Part shown: positions 8,305 through 19,100 of the stretch, piece after piece
How the letters are laid out: every line of letters begins with the position of its first letter
How positions within the stretch are numbered: the stretch's first letter is position 1
IMG/VR virus record: IMGVR_UViG_3300032083_000540
Span: 1-25,809 of that record
Reading direction: 5' to 3' (one strand)
From: a virus
DNA length: 25,809 bases
The notes under the pieces: generated by a model
What the model was told of the DNA's origin: nothing
What the model saw: the letters and a program-made list of their open reading frames with translations, nothing else
Databases searched by the model: none
Position numbers and translations under genes: made by a program

Positions 8305-10113
8305 ATGAACATACTTGAAATCGAAGACATGGTGAAAGGGTTGCCCGATGATCGGCTGCAACAAGAGGCGGAGATGCCCACTGGGCAAGTGCCTCAGTTT
8401 CTAGTTGTGTCTGAGATTCAGAGACGTTCAGATATGCGTAGGCGTTTTGCTGAAAGGCAGCAGCAACAGCCTCAAGGCACCGTTAAAGATCAGATCATAC
8501 AAGAGGGTATAGCGGCGATGGCACCGCCAGACCAGTCGATGCAGGCTGCGATGATGGGTCAACAGGAGCAGATGCCACCACAAATGATGCCTCCTGAAGG
8601 AATGCCGATGCCTCCTGAAGGAATGCCTATGGAGCAACCTCCTATGGGTATGTATGGAGGGGGTGTTGTTCGTATGTATGAGGGTGGTAAAACCATAGAG
8701 CAAATAGCCGAAGACCTATATGACTACCAGAGGCCAACGATCAGCACTCGGCGCGGAGCTAGACCACAACCAGGAGCAACTTCTAGAGATGAATTTATTC
8801 GTGAACTTCTTCCTCGATATGAAGGCGTGATGCCGGGTGAGAGGTTGCCTAGACGCGGCCAGCGAGAATCATTTATCGATGATGTAGTTGAATATGTGTC
8901 AGACCGACAAGGGTTGGATGACACTGGACCAGATGCAAGTCCTGCGAACTTCCGATTGATGGACGCCAGTCTCAATAATCAGGAGGAAAACATCGGATCA
9001 CAAATGGTAGGTGAAGAATCGGGGCCATTTGAAATCCCAGAAAACGTAATGAAGCCACCTCCAGTTATCCCGACGTTAGATAACCTTATAGCTGGCGATC
9101 TCAGTCAAGACTCATCTGACGTTCGTCAGAACATTGAACGGTACATAAGTCCAGAGGTTTTCCCTGATGATATCACTCGACTTTCTGGATCAAACGCGAT
9201 TGGAGAGGATGCGAAAAGATTCAATCAGAATGCTGACGCATCTAACGTCAGGGCTGCTCTTGAAAGAGAAAAGCAAGCTAAAACCGACCTTGCTGGCAGG
9301 CGCATCAAGCAATTAGAGGGCTTAGAAAATGAATTCGAAAGCTACGCTCAGTCTATTAAAGACATGAAAGTGCCAGCAATCAATTACTCTAGCTTGAAGG
9401 CGCAGCAGCAAGAGTTTGCAGAAGGTCAAATAGCAGAGGCTAAGAAGGCTGGCGCAGCACAAGCACTGATCGCACTGGGTGCTGGCATCGCCAGAGGTGA
9501 TATTGCAGAAGGTTTGAGCGAAGCGGGTAAGGCCACTGCCGCAGCAAACGCTGAGAAGAGAGCAATAGCAGCAAGAAACAAGGCTGCTGAGTTTGGCTTC
9601 ACCAAGGCGGAGATTGATAACGAATACAATCGGGCTGTCAAGAAAGAAGAAAACAGGCTGAGAGCTATTGAGACTGAGATCGGCGCTCTAGAAAATCTTG
9701 GGGCAAGTCGCTTTGCCGCTGAACAATTTGCCATCGTTAGCGAAACAGCTATAGAGCAAGCTATTGCAAACCTAAATCAAAGCACAGAATTGGCTCTTGC
9801 AAAGATAGAAAATGATAGGTTCAAACAAGAAGAGCTTCTGAAGAGAGAGGTTCTCAGGGCCGCTTCCAATTTGCTGGATAAAATGCCTGTGCAGGTAACT
9901 CAAACAATGGAGAAAAATGATATCGTCGCCTTGCAGAGCCAACTAGCAGCAACGATAGGTGAACAGTTTGGTCTAACGCTTCCAAGAATTAGTACAACGC
10001 AAACAAGCACAACCACACCTGGGGATGATTTTGAGGAAAAAATTAAAGGTTTAGACCCAGAAATCCGAAAGCAGTTGCGACAGCAGAGAGAAAGACTGGC
10101 AGGCGCGGAATAG
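8305..10113 (+). CDS. Helical inner-virion-type protein
   Basis: This 602-residue protein starts with a helical region (IEDMVKGLPDDRLQQEAEMP, PQFLVVSEIQRRSDMRRR) seen in proteins preceding giant inner proteins in related phages. A Met/Pro-rich tract with a 21-bp tandem DNA repeat follows (8587-8628, MPPEGMP twice), then MYGGG and MYEGG at about 116-128. Residues of about 320-540 form long Ala/Glu/Lys/Gln helices likely to coil. A short hydrophobic stretch (AALIALGAGIARGDI type, about 387-402) could contact membranes. No enzyme motif was found. No clear ribosome site precedes the ATG, which lies six bases after the upstream stop, so translation may be coupled. I infer a packaged core or scaffold role. 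Confidence 0.75.
   Translation: MNILEIEDMVKGLPDDRLQQEAEMPTGQVPQFLVVSEIQRRSDMRRRFAERQQQQPQGTVKDQIIQEGIAAMAPPDQSMQAAMMGQQEQMPPQMMPPEGMPMPPEGMPMEQPPMGMYGGGVVRMYEGGKTIEQIAEDLYDYQRPTISTRRGARPQPGATSRDEFIRELLPRYEGVMPGERLPRRGQRESFIDDVVEYVSDRQGLDDTGPDASPANFRLMDASLNNQEENIGSQMVGEESGPFEIPENVMKPPPVIPTLDNLIAGDLSQDSSDVRQNIERYISPEVFPDDITRLSGSNAIGEDAKRFNQNADASNVRAALEREKQAKTDLAGRRIKQLEGLENEFESYAQSIKDMKVPAINYSSLKAQQQEFAEGQIAEAKKAGAAQALIALGAGIARGDIAEGLSEAGKATAAANAEKRAIAARNKAAEFGFTKAEIDNEYNRAVKKEENRLRAIETEIGALENLGASRFAAEQFAIVSETAIEQAIANLNQSTELALAKIENDRFKQEELLKREVLRAASNLLDKMPVQVTQTMEKNDIVALQSQLAATIGEQFGLTLPRISTTQTSTTTPGDDFEEKIKGLDPEIRKQLRQQRERLAGAE
8587..8628 (+). repeat. 21-bp tandem repeat inside the 602-residue gene
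   Basis: Two head-to-tail 21-base copies begin with ATGCCTCCTGAAGGAATGCC and encode MPPEGMP twice, within a Met/Pro-rich low-complexity tract. It is a likely slippage product, kept in frame. Confidence 0.85.
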
Positions 10114-10122
10114 ATATCAACG

Positions 10123-13100
10123 ATGTCATCTCAAACAATACAACTCCTGGAACAGGCTCTTATTCAGGCAAATGAAGAACAAAACAAAGAAGACATTGAG
10201 GTTTTTACAAATGCGCTCTTAGAGCAGATTGAAAAGCAACAGCTACCTGCTACACAAGAGATTGTTGATCAGTCGAATATAGCGCCACAGCTGCAATCTG
10301 AGTTAGAGCCAGAAGAAGATGTCACCGTTTTAGGTGGCGTGGGTGAGTTCTTCAAAGCAATACCCAGGGGATTTGCAAACTCTTATCTCAGCTCTGCTGA
10401 GGGACTTGCAGAGATAAGTGATGCTGCTACAAATGTGGTTGGTCTTGAAGAAGCCATTGATTCTGGTGACGCCAATGCAATGGTCTCCTTTGCCAGAGAT
10501 GGGCGTCGAGCAGTGCAGGGCGCTCTTGGTGCTAACGAGGCTTACCAAGACCTATGGTCAACAAAGCTAGGTGAAGGTGTTGGCTCATTTGCATCCTTCT
10601 TTGGACCGGCTGGTTTTGTGAAGTTGCTTGGCCTGGCTGGAAAGGGTGCAGCGGCATCAAAAGCCGCATCTACTGGCGCACTTGCTGTGGGTGGCGGTGC
10701 TGGTGATCAAGCGCAAAGGATAGAAGCTGCAAGACAGGCAGGCATTGATATCTCTCAGGCAGACGAGGACGCAGCGATCCTTCTTGGTGGTGCTGTTGGT
10801 GCGACTGAGTTGCTCACTGTGAATATGCTTCTCAGAAGATTGTCCAAAAAAGACATGACCCCAGAGCAGATAGACGGTGTGAGGGGTGCCATTAGTTCCG
10901 CATTGAAAACTGGCTCAATAGAGGGTACTCAGGAAGTATTGGCTAGTGTTTTGCAGGACTCCATTGAGCGTAGGTTTTATAACGAAGACCTCCCGGCTGG
11001 TGAGTCATTGTTCGATGACTTCACTATCGGTGCAACCATTGGTGCGGGGGCTGATTTAGTCACCAGTGCGTTCATAGGTAAAGCTCGCAAAAAGCGTATG
11101 GAAGCCATTCTTGAGAATGAAGAACAAGAGCGCGAGCGGTTTTCCGAAAAAGTCGCAATGGCAGAGCGCGATCTTGATTTAGTAGAGCGTGGCAGGCTAG
11201 ACCCTACGGTCATTGAACCGACTCCTGAAACAGACCCTTCAACAATTATACCTCCTGTTGCAGAAATGCAGACGGACCCATTACGAGCAGCTAATTTAGC
11301 AGAAGCTGAACGAATTGGTGTGCGCGAGAAAATGTATGCTTACGCTCAGAAAATTGCTGGGGTAGAGGGTGCGAACTTCCCTTTCGTCGGTAATGTTTTT
11401 GTGGCAACACCGACAGCAGAAAATCAAAATCAGTTTGAAGTCCTAGATTCTGACGGTAACAAGCATGGTGTTACCTTGAGCAAAGCAGAGGCTATTGAGC
11501 TTGCGGATCATTTGAATGAGATCGCAGAAACAAAAAATATCGTAAAGTCTTTGATAGATCGCCTGGAAACAAGCCCAGATTCTTATACAAAAGAACAGAC
11601 CCAAAAGCTTTTAGACCTGGGTCTGAGAGCTAACTCTCCTTCGTTTGGCAGATTCACATCACTTGAGATTGATATGGCTGCTGAAGCTGATGAAGAGGCG
11701 GGGTTCAATCCCAACAAAAGCGTCAGAGAGCTAGAGCAAGAAGGGGTCAAGAAAAAAGATTACACCCCGTCTCAAAAAATAAACGCCAAAAGATTAGAGC
11801 GTGGCCTTTCTGAAGATGTCACTCATTCTGTCGAAGACGCCAAGAAAGCTCTTGGTGATAAGTTTGAGCTGCTTGCTCCAGAGGGTCGTAAGCGCACGGT
11901 TGATTCGATAAAAAGACTTCTTGAAATAAAAAATATAGAAGCACCTTTAGGCTCTAAGCAGCTTAGATTCTTGATGGAAAAGTTTATCGGTGTACCCGCT
12001 TCAAGCAACAGAAAGCTGTACGATCTCACAAAAGGCGAGATCAACCTGTTATACAAAAGACTTGAAGAGTTACCCAGCTTTGAGTCTCCGACCAAACTGC
12101 CCGATCTGAGGCTTCCCAACTACACTGCTATTCAATTCAGCGCCGCAAGTGACCTACTCAACAAAAATCCCACAGCCACCGATTCAGAAATCGCAGCAGC
12201 CGCACGAATAGACCTAACAAAAAAGAGTGGCCGAAATAAACTCGCGTCTCTCAAGCAAGATTTAGCAAGCCAGGGAACGCTAGAGCTTGCTGAGACAAAC
12301 GCTAAACGTATACAGGACGATCAGTTAGAGCAGGCCAGAGAGGATGCTCAAGCTGAGGAAGTTTCTATTGACGATATTTCTAGAGATAGTTTGGAGACCA
12401 TAGATTTATCTGTTGGCATGACCCTAGAAGAATTGTCTGAGGCTACCGGGAGGACGATAGAAGAAGAATCACAAATTGTTGATCGGTTAATAAGGCAAGG
12501 CGCGGTTATCGCTGAAGACTTCGATGGGGTTTTGTTACTCACGGTTGCTGATCAAGCATCTGCTGACATCGCCGCAGATGATTTAGATGATATTCAACCA
12601 TCGAAAGTTGATGAAGCTGACCCAGTTGCGCCACTGGAAGAGCAAGACTCGTTGCTTGACGGTTTGACAAAAACATTAAGAGAACAGATGCAGCGTTATG
12701 GGTTGGGTGATGTTGCGGTCAATATAGATCATGCTTTGAGAACCGTAGCGAGGGATAGTCAAGGCAACTTGGTTTATGGGATCAAAGCTATACCGATCAA
12801 AACTCTCAAGAATCTCAAGCCAGAAGACGTTGAGCTGTACGGGCAAGGCGATGTTTATGCTTTCGTCGGTAGCGAGCTAGATCAAGGTGTCGAAGGATAT
12901 TACTCGCCCAATATCGGTCAGATTTTTCTAGGCATAGATCGGATAAAAGCTCAGAGACCAGATGCTACCCCAGAGCAAATAGCTAATGACATGATCAGCA
13001 TTCTGGACCATGAAATTGTTCACGCTCTTAGGCAGCTTGATGTTTTCAAGCAAACCGAATGGAAACTGCTGTCAGGTCTATCGGCCAAAAAGAAAAGGTC

Positions 13101-16100
13101 GGACGGTTCAACGTATCTTGAGTGGGCAACAAGCACCTATCAAGGAGATGGGTTGAGCAATGCTTCGATAGTGGAAGAGGCGGTTGCAGAAATGGTCAGG
13201 GACGGACTAGCAAATGCCAGGATGTTTGGCGGCAAGCCTCAGTCGGTCATTAACAAGATCAAGCAGTTTTTCCAAAGGCTCAATAACTCTTTCTCTGGCT
13301 CGGGTTTTGCTTCATTTGAGGACATGATCCAGAAGATCAATTCGGGTGAGATTGGTAGTAGAGATGTCATCGATGGGCAGCGGCAGTCTGTCGTCAGAAC
13401 GCCTTACCGGCTAGAAAAAACTGGCCGTCTCACTAGCGATTTAGAGATATTACAGCCACTCTCACTTGAGGAAGAAGAAAGGCAAAAGAGATTAGATGAC
13501 TTTGAGATGTCCAAGGTGGCTCCGATCAAAGCCGAAATGGGTATCAATGTGAGAACTGATGGTGAATCAAATTATGCTGACCTGATTGTTGGCGGAGAAA
13601 AAAGATACGAGAGCCGAGATAAAGATTCTCTTCGTCCGTATGTCGGACAACGTGTTGGAATCATAGAAACAGGCTCTGGTCCTGCAAAGCTGGTCGGGTA
13701 TGCTACCGTTGGTGAGCCTATTGAAGTTGGGGAAACAGAGTTTTCTGATTCAAGAGATCAGCATCTTGTGCCAGAGGGCAGCAAATTTGATATAAAGCCA
13801 GGGCAATCTAAGTTTCTTTATGAGATGATTGATCCTGAGAGGTTGCCAGAGCCTATCGACGCATCGGCAACCCGAGGCATCGTTGCAAGAAATATTTCAC
13901 AGCTTGGAGATGAAGGTGTACGACCCCAACGCAGAGGAGACGGAAGAGGACGCGATCAGACACGAAGCGTTGCGCCGACAGAGGATCAGGATGCAAGCAC
14001 AGATGCACTCCCAGAAGCGCCTGTTAGAGTCGGAGCGACAGGCCCAGACCCAGCGATCAACGTCGCAGCAAAGCGGTATGCAGAAACCTTCGACATACCA
14101 GTCACCAGGCAAAAGAAGTATGTAAGGGTAGACCTAGATAGAGCTGAACGAATAGCTCAAGCTTATGAAGATATGGTCGATGATCCTACCGACCCTATCG
14201 TCAAAGAAGCTTATGAAGACCTGGTCCGACAAACTAGAAATCAGTACGACGCTCTTATCGATGCTGGCTTTGAGTTTACCTTTTACGATTCAAACTCTGA
14301 CCCCTATGACGGCAACCCGTATAACGCGATGCGTGATTTACGCAACAATAAGCGTATGGCTGTGTATGGGACTTACGATGGTTACGGCACATTAGAAGAC
14401 TTCAATGATGATCTAAATGATCCAGACAGAGTCATGTTGCGCGACAGCGGCTTGCGATGGAAGGACCAGTCTGGTGCAGATCGAATTGTCACCAATAACG
14501 ATTTATTCAGAGCGGTGCATGATGCGTTTGGTCATGGCATCGAAGGCGCTGGATTCCGCGCCCGTGGCGAAGAAAACGCCTGGCAGGCTCATGCAAAACT
14601 GTTCACTGGTCCGGCGCTACAGGCGCTCACTTCAGAGACCAGGGGTCAAAATAGCTGGCTTAATTTTGGTCCGTATGGTGAGCAGAACAGAACCGCCGGA
14701 GTTTTGGATACGGTTTTTGCAGAACAAAAGATGGGCCTCATGCCTGAGTGGACATCCCGAGAGGGTCGGGACGGTCTTGAGGACGACCTATCTTTAGATG
14801 AGTCTGTCTTTGCAAGGCGAGCTGCTGAACAGGGAGGCGTCGAGGGTAACGTCAGCACACGATTCCCCACAGGTAAAAAAGCAAAAGAAGACCCGATTGA
14901 AGACTTGCTAGTCAACGATTATGGGGCATTTGTCGATGATCGCCCGGTGTTTATCAAAAACATGAAACTGATCAAAGACGCTCTTCTATATCCGCTGCTA
15001 CGAAAAGGCCGAGAGCTAAGGACAGATGAGCAAAAAGCAGAAGCATTCGTTGATCTTGTTAAAGACAACTTGCTTTACATCCACGACAGTGTGCCTGTTG
15101 ATATCCGAGAGCAATCAAAAGTTTGGTATAACGGTGCGAACTCTGTGGTTCGTAGATTTGCAGATCGTCACAAGATAACCATGCAACAGGCTGCTGCTGT
15201 GGCTGCCGTGCTATCACCACAAAAGGACTGGTATCAGAACGCCTCACTTGCAGAGCGAACTATCGATACGTTCTTCAATCATGCAAGACAACCGTTCACT
15301 CCCGAGATGAAAGCTCGCGCTGAGGAGCTGTTCTTTCATAAGGATATCAAACCTAAAGCTCAGGCTAGAAACCGTGAGATGCTTGAACTGATAGGTTCTA
15401 GCTCCCTGGAGCAGATACTGCGTAAATTCAATGAGCCAGGACTTGGCCAGCAGCTAGGCGCTATGTGGATCAGGACGTTTGACCAGACCTATAACGACCC
15501 AAGCTACAGGATTGTATCCCCGGACGGCAGGCTTCTAGACTACGCAAAGAACGCTGACGGCAGCAACTCAAAGATAGCTTGGGGGTCTTTGTCTGAGATA
15601 GCCAAGTCAATTGAAGCGTTGCGCGAAGCCGACATTGATGTGATATCTGCAACCCTTGGCTCGGCAAATAAAGTCAGAAACTTCTACAACAACATATATG
15701 ATCCAGAGTCCGATCTTGGTTATGTGACTATCGATACTCACGCCGTTGCAGCGGGGCTTCTGAAGCCCCTCGGCGGCAGTGCATTTGAGGTATCTCACAA
15801 TTTTGGAACCAAGGGTTCATCCTCACAAACGTCTGGCCTTAACGGTGTTTATTCTTTGTATGAAGAAGGATATCGCCGTGCCGCTAAGGAGCGAGGCATT
15901 CTGCCTAGAGAAATGCAATCTATTACCTGGGAGGCGTCCAGGGGTTTGTTCCAGCCAGACTACAAGAGACAGAAGAAAAACATTGAGTTTGTGAATGACG
16001 TATGGAGACAGTACAATAACAAACGAATAACACTGGACCAAGCGAGAGAAATAATTTATGAACACGCAGGACAAGTCACGCCCCCAGAATGGTATCGATC

Positions 16101-19100
16101 TGACGGAGCAGTATCTGATTTCAACGAAGCAACCACTTACGAGAGAAAACTACCTGATAGCGGCATACCCAGACCGAGACCCAACTCGGCAGCTAGGCGC
16201 AGAGGAAGAAGCGATGCTGCCGCCGAGGTACAGGCAGAAGCAGACGTAGGAACCGTTGATCAATTAGTTCAGCGGTTTATACCAAAGCCACCACTGATAA
16301 GTGATGCCCAAGTTAATCTGGCAGTAAAAAAAGACGAAGAAATTGCAGAAACAGTACCGGCCACTTTCATCCCCCGAATCAACCCAGATAGCGACGGATA
16401 CACTCAAGCTGTAGCGAGAGACCCCGATCAAGGTCAAACGCTTGACGATCTTGACGACGCTTTGTTTTCACGATCAAACACTCCAGACTTAAAGCCAGAA
16501 GAGCAGAAGGCGCTAGAAAGTTTGGTTGCAGAACCGCCTCCTGACAGCACACCTGGTATGGCCTATTTGGGTGCCGTTGAAGAACCTGAGTGGCGGACTT
16601 GGTTGGACAAAGTGAAATCTGGTGCGATCAATAGGTATGCTCGGATTGAGAGATTACTAAACAAGGATGGTAGATTCTCAAATCATCTAGCCGACGTAAG
16701 CTCCATGAGTGCGTTATTGATGGCAGATCGATCTATCGCAGTGAGTGCCACGGCTCTACAAAAAGGGATTCCAGTTTACAAGGACGGCGCTACTTCGGTA
16801 GAACCTTTCTTTCATGAAGGCAAAAAGTACAAGGGCTTGATCGGTGTGATGGAGCCGCTTTTTAACAATCAGTACGGAAAGAATCTAGAACAGTTAGCCC
16901 AGGCTTACGCCATAGCCCAAAGAGGTATGCGCTTAAATCAAGAGGGTAAAGCTGTCCCTGGCGATCCAGAAGCGAATGCCAGAATACAAGAAGCCGTCGA
17001 TAGATACATAAACGAAGAAACAGGCAGACCGATCATAGAGGAATGGTATCAAACCTGGCAGGCTTACAATCGCAACACGGTCCAGTTTTTGATGGATACC
17101 GGGGTTCTAGATGCAGAGACCGCCACGTTGTGGATGAAACAATCTGACTACGTTCCTTTTTATCGTCAAAGCACAGAGCCAGACGCTGATCTAGGACCAA
17201 ACGTACCGAAAGTTTTTTCTGGTATGACGAGTGCCGCGCAATTCAAAAAGCTTGAGGGCAGTGAGAAGCAGATCAACATTCCAATGCTCGACGCGATCAC
17301 CCGTAATCTTTCAGCAGCGGTTGAAATGGGAATGAAAAACGTCGCTCAACAAAGAGTCGCTCGGGATTTGATCAAAATGGGGTTGGCAGAAAGAGTGTCG
17401 CCTTTGGCAAAAACAGCCGAAGGGGCTGGAGTAATTAGCTTCAAGTCTAAAGGACAAAAGGTCAACGTGAGAATCAACGATCCGTTGATTTACGAATCTT
17501 TACTCCCGCTAGACGCTGGGTATCCGCTGCTTGAGAAATATCTCGGAGCGCCAGCTATATTTTTGCGGGAAATGATTACGAGAGACCCCGGATTTGTTCT
17601 CACGAACATGGCCCGAGACACGCTCAGTACCTACGTTACGTCAGGCTCTTCTTTTACGCCCGTGATTGATACGGTAAAAAACTACGCCAAAGACATGAAC
17701 GACTTGGAAAAATTTGGAGTCGTCGGTGGATATGATTTCGGGAAAGACCCCAAGGACATCGTTAAGTTTATCAACAAAAACCTCAAGCGCCGGGGAGCTA
17801 GAAGGACCGAAAGAGGTCTAACGGACAATGTAGTCACAGATATGTTCGGCGGTATGTGGGACACTTTGGGTACTTTAAGCACTCGGTCTGATTTTGCCAC
17901 CAGGAAAGCGGTGTATGATGATGTTTTAGCTCGCACCGGGAACGAAGCAGAAGCGGCATTCCAAGCACTTGAAGTGATCAATTTCGGTCGTCGTGGTTCT
18001 AACCCGGTGATGAGGACGTTGACTGCGATGATCCCATTCTTGAACGCGAGGCTACAGGGTCTTGATGTCCTGGCGCGAGCATACACTGGCGGATACAGCG
18101 CAGATAAAACAAAGACTCGGGGGCAAAGGGCTGTGAGTGCTACGGTTCGGAGTTTGTACCTGACGGCGCTTACTGGGATGTACTACTTATTGGTGAGTGA
18201 TGATGAGCAATACAAAGAACAAACCGACTACATCAAAGATAACCATTTCATCATCCCGTCAGACTCTGGTAAACCGTATAAGTTGCCAATTCCATTTGAA
18301 ATTGGTTTCCTTTTCAAGACTATCCCAGAGCGTGTACTTGATTCAATGGTTGGTGAATCCAGCACGAAAGACGTTCAAGAGTCTGTCGCCAGGGGAGTTT
18401 TCAACACTCTTGAGTTGAATCCGTTTGACGCCGCAGCCTACGGACCACTGATCGAAGCGAGTATGAACTTTGACTTTTTTACTGGGAGGTCGATTGTTCC
18501 GTACTACATTGATCGAACTATTGAGCCACGGCTGCAATCGACAGATCGTACAACCGAAATCTCTAAAAATGTTTCTAATTTTCTGTCAAAAGGTAACGTA
18601 GAGATTAGTCCATTGAAGATTGATCACTTGCTTTACGGCTATGGCGGAACGCTCGGCTCTTACGTTATCGACGTTGTAGATTTGATTCTGAAAGGAGATG
18701 ATCCTACAAAACAACGCCCTATGCGTATGGAAGATTACCCGGTGATGAGAAGATTTCGGGCAAGAGAATTTGGTGGTGGGCCATCTGAAGATTTCTACGA
18801 GCTGAAGCAGTACGTTGATCAACTCTACGGTTCTATGAAACAACTAGAAAAACAGGGTCGCTTCGATGAAGCTTCTGCTTACGCTGCCACAAACGCAAGC
18901 GTCATTGGTTATCGTAAAGGATTGAATGAAATAGCTGATGAACTTTCTAAACTTAGAAAAGTAGAGCAGATCATTCTATCTTCTGATTTGCCGGTCAAAG
19001 AAAAAGAAAAACAACAAGATGAGTTGAGGGAAGCAAGGCAAATAATTTTGAGGGCAATCGTTCCTATCTATAAAGCAGAAATACGACCGCCCCTCAGATT

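Noticed and set aside
9426-9734. 102-codon minus-strand frame opposite the 602-residue gene
   Set aside because: The Ala/Ser/Leu-rich product is the antisense image of an Ala/Glu/Lys helix and has no independent signals.
13829-14125. 98-codon plus-strand frame within the giant gene
   Set aside because: It has a Gln/Ser/Arg-rich shadow composition. The giant frame is continuous across it and shows domain motifs on both sides.
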